DNA from: Glandiceps talaboti
Lineage: Eukaryota > Hemichordata > Enteropneusta > Spengelidae
Length of the DNA: 64,000 nucleotides
Assembly: GCF_964340395.1 (NCBI RefSeq)
Contig: NC_135556.1
Coordinates: 15,895,600-15,959,599 of the forward strand
Direction: 5' to 3'
Shown one piece after another: positions 1-14,498 of this stretch. Positions within the stretch are counted from its first letter, which is position 1. Each line of letters begins with the position of its first letter. Under the pieces are notes generated by a model that saw only the letters and a program-made list of their open reading frames with translations, ran no database searches and was not told the origin of the DNA. A program made the position numbers and the translations under genes.

Positions 1-123
1 TTTTAGAATGTCACTTTACCATTATAGTAAAAAAGACTTGTGGAATTAATATAAGATTATATAGATGATGATGATTGGATTTTAGAGGCTGTTTTAAAAT
101 ACTAGCCTAGTATCAGAATTTAC

Positions 124-317
<194 letters not shown>

Positions 318-3300
318 TATATATACACCTATACAGTTACTGTATATGCAAGTACATAATTAGGAACAATGTAACTATTGTTAGTATTCATGAAATAACT
401 GACAATCTGCAGTCTGCATAATTTGACATGATCTGACCAAATGAAATGAACAGCCAGTCTGGTAGCATATGTGTAAAAGGACTGGAATCCATGCATGCAC
501 TCAAGGGACTCCTGGCTAGTTTATGGAAAACAACCTGGAATCTCACATCAAATGACATGGATTCATGAATAATGGAAGTCAGCCTAGAGAATGCACATAA
601 TGCATGGATTACAGACTAGTCATGCAAAACTGGCCAAGACACATTATTTGTCAGTACTGTGATAGAGAATGACAATGTAAGCATACAGCAAGAATATATA
701 CATAGATACCTAGATTGTTACAAATAACCTACCAGTACATATATAATATACATATATCAAGGGACTTCAGCTACCTGACCCTAACATTATCCGTCATAAA
801 TTGTATTACACTATTCTACATGTACATGTATATTGTGTAATTATTCTCTCTCTCTCTCTATAGTCATTTTAAATATTTTGGTTAGAAATGAATGGTTCAT
901 GATGCTTTTACTTAGAAACAGAACTTCAGTGTAAAGTTGTTTGTACAGATATACGTGTATGTACTTCTTTGGTTTAATTTTGCTAGCAATGTATGCGAGA
1001 GACAAAAATTATATCCCTTATTTCTTTTTATTCATTTAATCGCAAATGAACAACAGAAGTTGGTTCATTCAGTGTCATTTATATGGTAACATTGATTCCA
1101 TCCAAATCATGTGAGTCAACCACTAGAACTAAAATGATAGCCCTGAGACAGGTAAGTTTAGAAAAGTTCATACATGTATTATATGTAACTACAGATATAA
1201 ATCCACATGCCATACCCAAGAGTGACAAGACTGCTCAATTGATCCAGGTTGATACTACTATGTAGCACATTTCTGTCAACATGTCAGTCTCAGTCAATTA
1301 TCAACACAGTAATAATACATTCTTGTACCACAACCAACGGTTCTTATTACTTACGAATAACATTTTGCCTGTTCAGGTCAACAGGCTTTGTCAAACTGTC
1401 TGTTTGCTGACTTTAACGCATGGTCTGAAGAGGCGAAACATTACTTGTAACTTTAAGCAATAAGAACCCTTGGTCGTTGTACAAGAACATATTATTACTG
1501 TGTTTTACCAACCTGATGAATGTGTTTATGGATGTCAACACAGTGTTTTTGTTCATGAAGATAAGTTGGTGAAATTTAAGTTCCCTGGGTCTTTTTCTTG
1601 TGGGTTACCAACCAAATTTACTGTGTACATGTGAAGTATGGGAAATCTATGCAAATTTTATGTACATATACATGCAAAGCATTCCTCTAGAGATTGATCA
1701 AGCCCACTAACTTTCATGACACCAGTCTCATATCAAAACACTAATACTTAATTTTATACATCAATCTCATTTCAACTGTCCCCCACTAGTTCAACTTGTA
1801 CTAGTTGTAAAACCTTGCATGATTTAATATCAATCTGACTCACCATTTCCATCATGTTGTATTTTTCAGTTCGGAGTTATTATAAGTCCATTGTCAACAT
1901 TAACACAACACAGTACACCTTAAGTTACTAGCCTTGAATTCAGTGGAATCAAGATTGTAGATGTTTATTTCATTACATAATTCAGACACATGCACTAAGG
2001 AGATTTACTTTAATAACAGTTGCTATGGTATACTATCTGTCCTACCATGGAAGTATAACTTCATGTACCTGGAGGTGATATAGTCCAGAACACTACATCA
2101 AAATACATTGAGCTATGGAGCATTGTGTTTAGAGAAGTCAAGTGTGGAATAACATCACATACCTGAATCCATAAATAACTCATGTACATTTATGTGTATT
2201 TATAAAAAAAACACCACTTTATTCTAGTAACGAGACGTCTCCTACATGTAAAGACATACATGTTGCCCCCACCCAGAGTCTCAACACCCAATGTGCTGAG
2301 TCTGAAGCAAGGTAAGTAAATTCATAACTTCCTACTCAGTCTGTCTTCTCATAATATCACTTGACACCATTACAGAAGAAATCAGATTATTAACTGACAT
2401 TTACATTTAGTGACTGACACCATTACTCTGATAATGTGGATGTTTCAAATATTAACATTTAGCAAATACTATTGACCCAAGAGATCAATGTGTGAAGGTT
2501 AAAGGTCAGTGTCTGAATAAAATGGTCATCTCTAACTATAGGTGTATAAGTACATGTGTACATGTATACAATGTATGTATGTTACTATGCACACAACAAT
2601 CTGTCACAAAAATAGCTTTTCAACAAACAGACTTATAATTTGACTGTGCAATATTTTAAGTTATATTGGTGGTACAGATTTCATTTTAATCAATACCATT
2701 GACAGATTTTTTTCAACAATTTTGTCTGAATCAAGGAATGTGTATATTTTTTTAATAATAAAAATCTTTCAAAATTTCCTGCTGCTAATTTTCTCCATGA
2801 CACAAAATCTGAATCAATTCCTAATATTTTTTTTTCAATCTACAACTTAAATATTGTCATGCATTGAAAAGAAGTAAGTGGTCAACAAGAACCACTGCAA
2901 TGTCAAAAATTAACATTCTGGTCGTTGGACTCAACACCACTGATAAATAATCGCACCTTGTATTAATATACATGTATTTAATGTTTTATCAAAAATTGCA
3001 TGAATTACCATAATTATCAGCAGACTTTATTTATTAGTGAGACATGTTGTAATCGTTATCTTACAACATCATGAACATGTGGTGTACATTATTATGTCTA
3101 TAAATATGTATATACTGTTAATAAGCATACTGATTGCAGCTGCCAGTTTAATGTTTGTAAAGCACACAATCCCCACTTTTTGGGGCTCTCAAACGTAAAC
3201 TGGTGTACAACTTTTTTTAACGTATTGGAAACAGTCATAATAATTTAATTGCAGCGGTGCTAAATACCGATACAATCCTCTATTTGGGGATTCATAAACT

Positions 3301-3472
3301 GAATAGAGATTTGTTGTATTTTTAAAATGCTTTTATTTGTTCATGTGTGTATTTGTCAGTTTGTCTTTTTAAAGTCTTACTTGTTTTAAAATGCTGTTTT
3401 TTATGTATAGTTTTTATCTATGGGATGTTTCTGAGCATTTTTGCATTCTTTTATCTCCCGAAATAAAAGTTT

Positions 3473-3473
3473 C

Positions 3474-3507
<34 letters not shown>

Positions 3508-3512
3508 TAACT
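3473..3512. repeat. (AAT)n microsatellite
   Basis: About ten AAT/ATA triplets directly follow an AAATAAAAG sequence. A polyadenylation-like signal followed by a short simple repeat is typical of the 3' end of a non-LTR retroelement, so 3150-3512 may be such a tail. No coding remnant was recognised. Confidence 0.75.
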
Positions 3513-6500
3513 GTTGACAAAATTTGAAATTCAATGATTTCACTATGACGAATACTACAAAAATAGTACTTCTTACATTATTGCATTGTTGAACTTTATT
3601 CTATTAGAAACTGAAACTGAAGCACATGATATGAGCAATGAAAGTAATAAAATAAATTAATCTCACTTGATGTAGTAACAATAAGGCAATATAATTCTGA
3701 TAAGGGCCATGGAAATACTGAATAGTCAACACAATATCCTTGGCATCGAGATCAAAGAGGATTGAAGCCGTGGATCATAGCTTCTAGACAATGGAAATAG
3801 TTCCCTGGGAAACTACTATAATTCCATGGACCAGATAAAATACATGAAACAAATTATTCCTACTTTCTGGTGCAACTCGCACAACAAACATCAAAACTGG
3901 GGGTTGTTTTTTTTTGGCAAATATTTAGATACAATTTTGTACAAGAGGACACAATATGAATATATATGTCTTTGGTTTTCTCAATGGAAATATAAATAAA
4001 GGCTAATAATAGCATGAAAAATGTTAAATTATTTTGACTGATCCTTACAAGTAGATTATTAACTATACCCATGGTTACACAAACAGCTGTATGCAATTTA
4101 TGTGTTTAACATTAACTACAGGCAAATACTTGAAAGGTACAAGTATATGGAGAACTATTAATGTTTACAGCTGAAGTAAGTATATAGTTATACAAATGTT
4201 CCACACTCAGCCTGATGGCATTTCCTGTTGTTTTTTATAGTCTGATACCACAACCATACGCTTTCAAAACACAATATAGTCCACTGCTTGGCTTGCAGAG
4301 AGATGACTACCAAGCTAGTCTTTTCATGACATTTTAACTGGTTTTATGACATTAGATATTATTTCCCACTATTTTCTTCATTCAGACAAGAACATTGCAA
4401 GTAACATAAGAGGCCTTGTCACTATGAGTTGAAGATGACCCAAAATCCTTAGGTCACAAGTATTTTCTGGCTCTGTGAAGAAAAATATATAAAAATACCT
4501 GCACACGCTAAAAGTTAAGAAAAATGGGGGCAGAATGGCAATTTTAACTATTTTGACTCATATTTTGATAACAGAACCACTGACATAGACATGCATTGTC
4601 TGGATGCAGTACAACCACAAACCGTAAATTCCCTATTTTCCATTTGAATGCCGACATGAACATTTTGGCTTGTGTGTGTCTAACTATGTGTAGTCGATTT
4701 CATTTTCTATGATCTCTCCCTCTCTCTCTTTCCACATATAATACAGTATAGTCAAATGACAAATTTTACCTAAACATCTAGTTGACTTTCAAGGGAAATT
4801 GTGAACAGAGCATGTCAGTAGTAATCCATCACACACTTACAGGTGGTTACTTCATTCACTTTACTACACACTCAACCTCCAGTTTGAAAGTTTGTGACCT
4901 GAGGATGTGATTACGTCATCACATTTTTATCAATGCTCCAATAGCATAAAGTACAAAAAAATGTAATGCTGGCAGTGGTGGTAAGAACGGAATTTGGTGC
5001 TAGAGAAATCCATTTGACTAGATGGCGGAGATGATTGTAATGCGTAGACCAGTGAGATTATAGGTTAAGCATAATTATGTTTTGTAAAGAGCAGTTTTGT
5101 GCTACAGCAATCAGTTCATTAAACTAACAATTATGATATCGCACATTACATAATTTCCACCAGATGTTAACATAAGATAATTATGAACTATAAAAAGTGT
5201 AATTACCACATCAATCAAACAATTAAACTAATTTATATAGCACCAACACTGTTTCTGCTCAATGGTGTTAGAAAGTAGACCACAAACAAGTAATACATCT
5301 CTCTTCTTTGGTCTATGGTGACTACAAGGTATCAAAGCTTTGTTGACGAGTTTTCAGTTATGTTTTTTGTCAACAATCCAGGCTGGAAGCCTGACAAGTG
5401 ACAGCAAATTCAAAATATTGGAAACATATAATTTAAGACTTATAATTTTGAAAAACAGAGTGTATATAATTATCACAGAAACACATCTTGGGTAGGAATG
5501 AATGTAAAGGGTCAGGTTATTTTTGGACAAATGACAACAGCTTTTACAACAACATGTATAAAAAACAGTCCCTTTTATTTATTCAAAATCCAAACAGTTA
5601 TATACATATAACTCCTAAAGATGTACTCCTCTTTATATCTAAGTCAGTTGCTGGGAATTTTTGTGGACATTTGTATCTGGAATTTTTCATCACGAAAACC
5701 AATGCTCAATTTTTATAAATGGTCGATTCTTACTAGTATTGGTGGAGGGAATAGAATTGTTATGCATGTTGTTCGACATTCATCTTACTGTGTGATTTCT
5801 TTACAGATACAAATGGAAAGAATGTTGCCTAACTAGTTCGCTGATGTACACAGTGTTTTTGCTAAGGTTTGGGAACCATGGTAACAGGGTGGGGGTGGGG
5901 GGGGTAAATTTGTATTAATTTCTGCATTACTGTAAGGTTTGATGTGGGGAAATTGGATTCATAGTAACAATGGAGAAAATTTGTAAAACTTGCATAGAAA
6001 AAAAAATCTATATCTTTTACCAAAATGTAAAATTGACGAGTGAGGAACCCCAATAAAATACCTGTCAGGTTTTGGGACTCGAACACATGTACATGTTACA
6101 TACTTGTAATCCTTAGCACAAAAAAATATGTACATGTAGAGATAACATTTGTATTCTTTCACTTGGTTTACTCTCCTCAGCTGAAAATCATTGAGAGAGA
6201 AAAATGTCCTCCGTCAACTTCATAATCACTATCCATCCAGACTTATGAAGAATTTGTTGGAACAGTAACTTCATACCCTGAAATGTTATTAATGTTTTGT
6301 TTTTTTTAACCCGTATTAAATAACGGAGTACAAAAAACAAGAAGTTTATTTCTGTATTTGTTCTCAATTATAAATATTGCAGAAATCAGGTGTATACAAA
6401 TAAACACAAATTGTAAACTTTAGAATTGGCATTAAATTGCCATGGTTACTGGTATTTGTTTATTTGTACTGTTTGGAGTGATGTCTCTTATGACACAATG

Positions 6501-6612
6501 TATTCTCCCATCAAGTTGATCTTGTAAATTGTATTAAAAGAATTGATATTGTGTGTGTAGTGTATATTCCCCAATATTATTGTGCCATAGACAGCTAGTG
6601 GAGAAAAGCCAT

Positions 6613-6642
6613 AGACAGTGGAGAAGCTTTTCTCCACTGTCT
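6613..6642. repeat. Short perfect inverted repeat
   Basis: AGACAGTGGAGAA and its exact reverse complement are separated by four bases. A further partial copy of each arm lies just outside (AGCTAGTGGAGAAAAGCC to the left, CCACTGTCTGTGG to the right). It could fold into a 13-bp hairpin, perhaps the core of a decayed foldback element. Confidence 0.7.
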
Positions 6643-7379
6643 CCACTGTCTGTGGTTATACACAATACAAGGGGGGTGGGGTGTCAAAGGTGTCATGGGC
6701 CATTGAACAACTGTATCGAAATGACACTCCACTCATGACACACAGTCCATCATGTGATTAGTAGTAGGTACGTGTGACGTGAATACAAGAGAACTAGGCC
6801 AATTGCAAATCTGGCCAGTATAGGATTGTGAACTCAGCATGTTTTACGTATTTCTTGTACTGTGTGGTTGTTTTCATCCCTGTGATGTTGTGATCGCATC
6901 ACACATACTAGGTCTATATAGTGTGTACAACGTACATTGTGTCCTGATTATCACTCATTTTCAAGTTGGATTGTTAATAGTGTTATCACCTCTGCCTCCC
7001 GAACACAATGGTGTAGGCCATTCCGTACTCACAGTGTACACGTTGGTATCAAAAGCACAGTCTACGTTTTCGAAACATTGTTTTATTACGTACACAGGCC
7101 GAATTTGCAACTGACCGACTTCTCTCGATATCGTGACAGTCACTGACCCAGTGTTCTACAGCCAACACTATTAAAATAGCTATTAGTAATACAACAACAA
7201 CATCGAAACAAAACTTTAGTATCAATGATAGATATTTCAAAATGCACTATTTCGAGTGAAATACGATTTCTGCTGTTTTAAGAGAAAGGGTTTGTATAAA
7301 AGTTAAAAAACCATTACCGAAAGAAGTATATTTCGCTTTCTATCGATATATCTAAGGTAGTAACGCACGCCACGATATA

Positions 7380-7720
7380 TGCTCACTCGGTGCACGGACG
7401 AAACTTGCGTTCAAGCCTGGGGTCAATCACAGGTCATATCTGCACTCTGCAATCATCCCAATATCGCGTTAGTTACGGTAACATCAACAACTGGTGGCTA
7501 TGTAAGCCTTGACTGTTCAAAAAACGAAAAATACTAGTACCCGTAATTTTGTCAGCCTCAAGACGGTTTTGGCGTATAAATGTACGTACTAACCTGCAGA
7601 GGTTGCTTTACGTTCGAGTCCGCCATCTTCCTGGTTGACTCCCCAGGTTATTGAAGATAATCCAACGCACTTTCGAAACGGGCACTTTCACACGTTTCAT
7701 GTCGTCATATTCACATATTG
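7380..7720 (-). promoter_or_regulatory. Promoter-like patch upstream of the 7626 start
   Basis: CpG-enriched sequence compared with the AT-rich surroundings, with a YY1-type CCGCCATCTTCC element (written on the plus strand) overlapping the proposed ATG. No TATA box was identified. On the plus strand, a donor-like CAAAG/GTAAGTAAC at about 8148 could mark a divergent transcript, but this is speculative. Confidence 0.3.
7594..7626 (-). CDS. Candidate first coding exon of a minus-strand gene (MADSNVKQPLQ)
   Basis: On the minus strand, GGAAGATGGCGGACTCGAAC opens an 11-codon frame that ends in CAG followed by the donor GTTAGT, phase 0. The start matches the AAGATGGCGG pattern, which is both a good initiation context and the known YY1 promoter element often found at first exons. 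The surrounding 300 bp is richer in CpG than the flanks. I found no convincing second exon between here and base 1. The gene may have very small exons, or all others may lie outside the window. The product is not recognised. Confidence 0.45.
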
Positions 7721-8301
7721 ACTCGACACAAATATTCGATAAGAAATCAAGAATTTTGCAAGATATTACTTTTTAATATTTTTACTGAACTAGGCCAATG
7801 GGTTAAAACATAGTGTGGGTGGAGGGTCTATGGTCAAGTTAAAACGGTATATTGGGCACACACAAACGAATTTAGTAAATATAACCTAGTATTATTTAAT
7901 TAGCCTCCTACATTGCATTGTATTCACATATCATACACATAGATTATAAAAATAAATTTAAAAAACAATAGAACCTTTGTCAAACTCTCATATTTGATGG
8001 TATACAACATTGCCAGCTAATCCACTGGCATACGTTCAGTAATAAGGTATATTGAAAGGTGTATAGATATGGTCAATATCACAGACAAGTGTCAATATGG
8101 ATACCACGTGAAAAGAATGACGAAATAAGAAAACTTTTGTGACCAAAGGTAAGTAACATATTTTTTCACTTTTCGTATTTGTTATGATAAATGCTAAAGG
8201 TTATTGGATATATACAAAAACTGGAAACAAGGTAAACACAAAGAGCGAAAGTGGTGGGAGACGTTTCTTTACCATTCACTTACAGGGGGAAATGTTTACG
8301 A

Positions 8302-8494
8302 TAAACAAACAAACAAACACACACACACACACACATACATACATACATACATACATACATACATACATACGCACGCACGCACACACACACACACACACAC
8401 ACATACATACATACATACATACATACATACATACATACATACATACATACATACATACATACATACATACATACATACATACATACAAACAAAC
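8302..8494. repeat. (ACAT)n compound microsatellite
   Basis: AAAC and AC repeats, then ACAT tetranucleotides interrupted by a GCAC/AC block near 8370-8402, then ACAT again and a final AAAC. Long Thr/His/Ile frames here are repeat artefacts. Confidence 0.97.
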
Positions 8495-9640
8495 GTCCTT
8501 AAGCCTAATAAAAAGTTTGTTTGGTTCCGGTTACCCGAACCCACCTAGTTTTTCATTCCGACCCTACACTTTTTTTACGTATTCAAGCAAAAAAATCGCG
8601 AAGTCTCCCAAGAAATAGTGGATGCGGAAACTGATATCAACTTAAAAAGACAATATAAAACTGTTCTTCCAATCTGTAATGGCTGTACATCTGATGAGAA
8701 GAAACCAATAACACAGAGACCATATGAAAAACAACGGAAAACGTAACTACCTGAACTAGACACTCACATACGAAAAAAAATCAACCTACCCCACCTATTC
8801 TAAAATTGAATGTAATTCGGGACCATACAATTTTTTTCACGCCTTATTATCCCTTATTTTGGCCTGGAGTGCTGTCGAGACACTTACTTATACACATGTA
8901 TTACCTACCATGATATTAGTTACTCTGCATGTCGTGTCACACGTCATTAAAAGTTACCTGTACGTGCCGGAAAACCTGTGAAAGTGTCGCCAAAATGCCA
9001 TTGCTAACCTCAGAACTGCCTTGAAATAGCCAAACCTCGCGAGCTTCTTAATTTGAGCACTAGTACTAGTCTGATGATTGTTGTCCAAATTATTCGACCT
9101 CTATATGCATACAAGAATGTCACTGATTTAAAATCCCTCGGAACGATCACTTTATCATTTTTTTAAATATACATATTATTGAACTTCGGATCAGCTAAGC
9201 TAAAAATGACACTTTTTAATCAAAAAACCCCACGTGCACTGACGCGGCGGTGACGATTTCAAAGGTACCCTACCAAGTTTACATACCTCAAGTTAGCATG
9301 ACCGCACCGTTTCAGACGGAACATGTCATGGGATATTTGTAGGATTAATGAAGCCTCAATAAATCCCTGAAAATGGTCACATATAAACCGAACGGGAGAA
9401 CGCTTTTATATTTAATATCAATTGTGTGTAATGACAGTCAACAAATGCCTCTTGTCGAACCAATGGATATGATATTGTCAATCTAAATCTGTAATGTTAT
9501 GACCGCATATCATCGTGTTCAATTAAATATCGTAAATATTTGGAGGAAAAAAATGACTCATGGCCAACTCTATTTTATTTATATTTTTTTATATTCAATC
9601 ATTTTAATCTTACATACGCATGCGAGACTCGAGCATTTTC

Positions 9641-9866
9641 TATTCTATTCTATTCTATTCTATTCTATTCTATTCTATTCTATTCTATTCTATTCTATTC
9701 TATTCTATTCTATTCTATTCTACCCTACTCTACTCTACGCTGCTCTGCTCTATTCTATTCTATTCTATTCTATTCTATTCTATTCTATTCTATTCTATTC
9801 TATTCTATTCTATTCTATTCTATTCTATTCTATTCTATTCTATTCTACTCTACTCTATTATATTCT
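9641..9866. repeat. (TATTC)n pentanucleotide microsatellite
   Basis: About 44 copies of TATTC/CTATT with a mutated centre (CTACCCTACTC... at about 9720-9750) and a mutated right edge. The pentamer gives an open frame in every phase, which explains the Ser-Ile-Leu-Phe-Tyr frames. Confidence 0.97.
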
Positions 9867-10184
9867 ACTCTATGGAACTCCAAGTCTGGCAACCAACCAA
9901 CCAACAAACCAACCAACAAAAACGAATTCACCACCATGAGACGAGAGGATACGTCGACGTCACTGAGGTTAATAACAGAAATGAAGTTATTAATAAATTC
10001 AGTATAAAAAAGTTACAGCTGTTTTGTCCAGTATACAAAATGTCCAAACTGTTAATATGAAGCTAGTAAAATGCGTAGTTGCCCAGTAATAATTCTAAAA
10101 CAAATTTATCTCAATATGATATTAACACAGACTGGGAACTATGTGAGTGATCACAATGACGTAAATGTAAAACTCTGAGTTGTT

Positions 10185-11331
10185 TCACGCCACCATGTGG
10201 CTAGAGTCGTTAAGTTCGAGTTCATTCCACGACGGGTAGAGGAAGGATATCGGATAGGTTTTGGACCATTTACTGAACACTTCTTTTTCAGAGATGTAAC
10301 GATGTCCTCCCATGTGTTTACTTTGTTGGCTTGTATACATCTCACATTCTCGGAATGCCTTCGGTCTATAATAATGAAATGGGACTGTATCGTTCACAAC
10401 CTTTCCCCTGTAACAAGACAAATGAGAGAGTACATATTTTGAATGAATCGCATTTTCAATTGTTACTCTGGATGTTGTATGCAAAGTCAGACCATATAGA
10501 AAATATGGTGTGAGGTGAAAGGGGTAAGTACAGTTCACAAGTCTTTCCACTTCTATGTACCGAGGGCGCTGTCTGCACTGCTTTAAAATCAACGTCAAAC
10601 AAACGTTTATATAGTGGGAAATGTATACTGAGTTTGCAATTTTCATTCAGATAACAGACTGCCAAACTGTTGTCTTGCAAAATAGTAATTTTGACGAGAT
10701 ACCACTTTTGATATCTTTTCAGTCGTGAGCATCATGGCTTTTTATGAGCTTCACCTGTCCGGTAAGTATCCCGGATGTGCCTATCTGAATGCATGGCACG
10801 ATTGTAAAGTGAGCATGTACAGACCAAGATGTAGTAATTTGCGAAGAAATGAGAAACAGAGTAAATGACAGGGTGACAGGCTTTGTTTGTGGATGGGAGA
10901 GATAGACATTGGTTTACAGATAGCAGATTTGTGGAAAACAAAATGACAACAAAATGAATATTGGTTTAGTTACGTGATATACATGTCTCGTCAATAAATT
11001 GTAATACACTGACTTGCAATGATCTGGTGTTACCATGCCGTATACTTTGATGTCTTCACATACATTGATAGCTAGAATGATACTGAAGAATCCAGTCGAA
11101 ATCCACGAACCCGAACCATGCCTGTCAACATAAATGCGAAAATTATTGTTTAGCTCTAATGGAAAAGAACACAGATGTCCAGAAGTTCTGACAATATTAT
11201 GGCGAAGTCGCCGAAATAACAACTTTAACGACAGCAGCGGCTCTTTGTTTTACACCACCACCACCACCACCACCACCACCACCACCACCACCACCACCAC
11301 CACCACCACCACCACCACCACCACCACCACC

Positions 11332-11365
<34 letters not shown>

Positions 11366-12604
11366 TCATCACCACCACCACCACCACCACCACCACCACC
11401 ACCACCACCACCACCACCACCACCATCATCATTTCGTTAAATTTACCAATGATTATTAATACCTGCTCATTCCAGTTTCCTTCTCAAATAGTGCCTCAAC
11501 GAATTCCATCTGTCGCTCTGATAGTATGTATGGTTTGATATCAGGTTTTCTTTTAATCATATTTAACAGTTGTCCATAGGTCTTGCCAGCTACCGTTCCA
11601 TCGTCAGACACGTGTAGAAGATTTGGCGGTCCCCAAGTAACAGTGATTTTTGGCGCCGCGGGACCTTCAATGAGTGTATCGTTCAGTCTTAGTAAGTCGA
11701 TGGCTTTAAATGACATCACTGTAAGTGTTGTTCTTTGACCGACATGACGTTCATAACCATAAATTGGGGAATTATTCATACGGATGACGCAGGTAGCATT
11801 GTCAATTTCCGGGCCTGCCTCCTGTAGTAGAAGTCGGCCGGCAGAGGATACCACGGAACATGTATCACACCGTAGATTTAAGACCTTTGATGAAATAAAA
11901 GTAGAACGTTAAAAGGGAAAAATACATACATTGTAGTGTTAGGATTAAGATCTATACATTTCAGGATTTATTTGCAAGTGGAATGTTTGCTATAGTGACC
12001 ATTGTGTGTCTTATGAAAATGTTTATTACAAGGAGTGTTAGCTGTTTTTTGTCACGCATGCGCATGAATATTCTTGTGTGCCCTCCCATCCCCCTACATT
12101 TTCTTGAGTAACATTTATTAAAGTGAACACAACCTAAAGTGCGTGACCATTACAACATCGATGTGGTACCGTTAGGGAATTTTGAATCTGAGTATAAAAT
12201 CAGATGAATTGCAATTTATGACAACATCAATTTGAGTATTTACTAATTACCGTTTTGTCAGGTACTGCAATGTAGTCATGCGGATCAAGCGTGAGTGCAT
12301 CGCCCGCTAGCGACTGCATCACTTTCGCTATATCCTGTCCAAATTTGCCGAGGTGGTGGTGGTCACCAAGTTTTAAAAGATCGTCGTCCTTAGGTGGAGG
12401 TTTAGGACCTTTGACGTATGATTGAGGGCGAGGTGGATAACGGTTTATCACATCATGCCATTCGTCTGTCGCATCAATAAATTGTTTTAGTTTCACTCTT
12501 AGTTCATTGATAAAGAGAAATCCGATCTGAATGAGGAGTACCACAACAAATGTGAAAGCTAAATGACGTCGATTTCGCAAGAGGAATCTGGCCAATGCCA
12601 CCAT
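10185..12604 (-). CDS. Gene A: GT29 sialyltransferase, ST6GalNAc-like (4 exons, 368 aa)
   Basis: Exons on the minus strand: 12604-12251, 11884-11463, 11121-11014 and 10407-10185. All have GT donors and AG acceptors, phases are 0, 2 and 2, and the sum of 1107 nt gives 368 codons plus stop. The protein is a type II Golgi enzyme: short basic N-terminus, one membrane segment at residues about 14-32, and a proline-rich stem. The sialyl motif L runs from the CDTC cysteine pair through GPEIDNATCVIRMNN to about residue 170. The short motif S contains GSWISTGFF and VYGMV. Motif III is HYY after VPF, and motif VS is GHRYISE (H-x4-E). This order and spacing match ST6GalNAc III/V/VI-type enzymes, which transfer sialic acid from CMP-Neu5Ac to GalNAc of sialylated O-glycans or gangliosides. 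The exact acceptor cannot be told. An (ACC)n microsatellite sits in its second intron. Confidence 0.88.
11255..11432. repeat. (ACC)n/(ATC)n microsatellite inside intron 2 of gene A
   Basis: Uninterrupted ACC triplets with two ATC blocks. It lies wholly between the motif-L exon (ends 11463) and the motif-S exon (starts 11121), so it does not touch coding sequence. The poly-Thr and poly-Val frames are artefacts. Confidence 0.97.
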
Positions 12605-12900
12605 TGTGATAGAATCGTGGATGTAGCACTTCGCAGTTCAGGATTGTCCCTATGGAAGAATAATGACAACGATTTGTGTTTATTTGCATTACAAATATTG
12701 ATAGGTGAGACATACAGACAGAACGGTGTCGACATAGACGAAAAGAAAATAGAGCAGTGCTATAGACTCATGTATCAAACTCTCGTCAATGTATATTTTT
12801 CTCAATAATCACATAATCAACGAGGAAATAAATCTGCAACTGTATCAACCACAAGGGACACAATTTAAATGAGTTGTTTCGCTTACAGCAAGCAAGGAAA

Positions 12901-12904
12901 CAAA

Positions 12905-12943
<39 letters not shown>

Positions 12944-12952
12944 ACAAATAAA
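12901..12952. repeat. (AAAT)n microsatellite
   Basis: About twelve AAAT tetranucleotides, slightly degenerate at the right end. Confidence 0.9.
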
Positions 12953-13093
12953 GACAATCATAGACAAATAATGAATAAACAAAATATCACCAGTCCACAA
13001 CTAACTATACATGAACACGTACAAACGTACATAAATGGCTATGTACATATGTACTAACTATCTGTGTTATTATTATTATTATACTGAGTAACT

Positions 13094-13182
13094 ATGTATG
13101 TATGTATGTATGTATGTATGTATGTATGTATGTATGTATGTATGTATGTATGTATGTATGTATGTATGTATGTATGTATGTA

Positions 13183-13253
<71 letters not shown>

Positions 13254-13348
13254 GTCTGTCTGTCTGTCTGTCTATCTGTCTGTATGTATGTATGTATGTA
13301 TGTATGTATGTATGTATGTATGTATGTATGTATGTATGTATGTATGTA
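13094..13348. repeat. (TATG)n(TCTG)n(TATG)n compound microsatellite
   Basis: A TATG block, then TCTG tetramers from about 13183 to 13280, then TATG again. Met-Tyr-Val-Cys frames over it are artefacts. Confidence 0.97.
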
Positions 13349-14498
13349 TTATTGTTAGTGTTATGGTATAATGTGGGTACTTATTTTACCACAAGCTCAT
13401 GGGTGGAGAGAACAGGGTAAATGGTGCGTGCGCATGTACCAGGCGAGATAGTAAATTGTAGGACGGTGAGAAAAGGAAAGGTTGTAGTAACTCTTTCCCA
13501 AGGATGAAGTAGTCGGGTTAGGGTCAGATACTAGTATTTACCCACATGCATAACAAAACAAAGAGCCTCGCCGAGCTATCGATAATACTGCGTCTTAGCT
13601 ATTGAATTATATAGATCGAGTGCTAGTTAGTGTTTGGACGGTTACGTTGAATTTGTTGTCCTAGACAGAGCAACTATATGTAGTAAAGGACTACAAATCC
13701 TATCGCAACAAAAATGCTACCATATATACGTACTCACCGTCAGTTTTGGTAGCTAGGTCAACTTGTCATGTCCTACCATACATGTGGGGATACAAGTAAT
13801 TCGTGTGATTACACACGTAATTCTTCGTCATTTGTCTATACACTAGCATGTACACGATACAGAAGGTGACTGTCACCTGTCTTTGTCACAAGTCGTAGAT
13901 CCAGGCTACTAAAAGTAGCTATTCCAAAGTAAATGTATTTGTATATTCAATTTGTAAAATATCTCGTTCGCTTATCAAATGGCGACCTGTACAGCCAAGG
14001 CAATATTATAATAAAAGTTACTGAGTAACTTATAGATTGATAGCTCATAACATGTGCTGTGTAACGCCCTCTACGCCTACTTGTAGAGGTTGTTCAAAAG
14101 ATTACATGGGGAAGTACTGACGGCACTATACTAATACGCTATCGTCTACACTGGACAATCACTTCGCTACTGTGGACCCAGATAATCTTGATATTCAGAC
14201 ATCCACAACATCCTTTGAAATGTATGATGTATTTATTGATTTTTAAGAAGTTGTTTTACCAAGCACAATGAGCATTCTCAATTCACGATCACAAACCCAT
14301 TCATAGTTTAGTTTACATGGGATTGTGTTAATTGTGCCGAAATTTAATGTCATATCTAATGCCGTATTTAATGTACGCATGTCATTCTTTTGTATGTATA
14401 TTAGTGTTTTAGTCTTCAATTTTGTACAAGTTTTGCCTTCAGCTTTCAGGATTGAATTGCGCATGAAGACTGACCACACTATGGCACTAGCTGTACTG

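Larger units (their letters stand above)
7627..10184. other. Intergenic region between the 7.6-kb start and sialyltransferase gene A
   Basis: No gene seen. The content is two large microsatellites (8302-8494 and 9641-9866) and ordinary AT-rich sequence. The 3' flank of gene A on the minus strand runs into this region. Confidence 0.6.

Noticed and set aside
2228-2311. Plus-strand segment between TTCTAG and GTAAGT
   Set aside because: Good borders, but no recognisable protein, no neighbouring exons and poor polypyrimidine tract.
7049-7240. Minus-strand frame with a membrane-like segment (FDVVVVLLIAILIVLAVEH), possible second exon after 7594
   Set aside because: The acceptor lacks a pyrimidine tract and the only good donor nearby (GTGAGTAC) is in a different frame, after a stop in this one.
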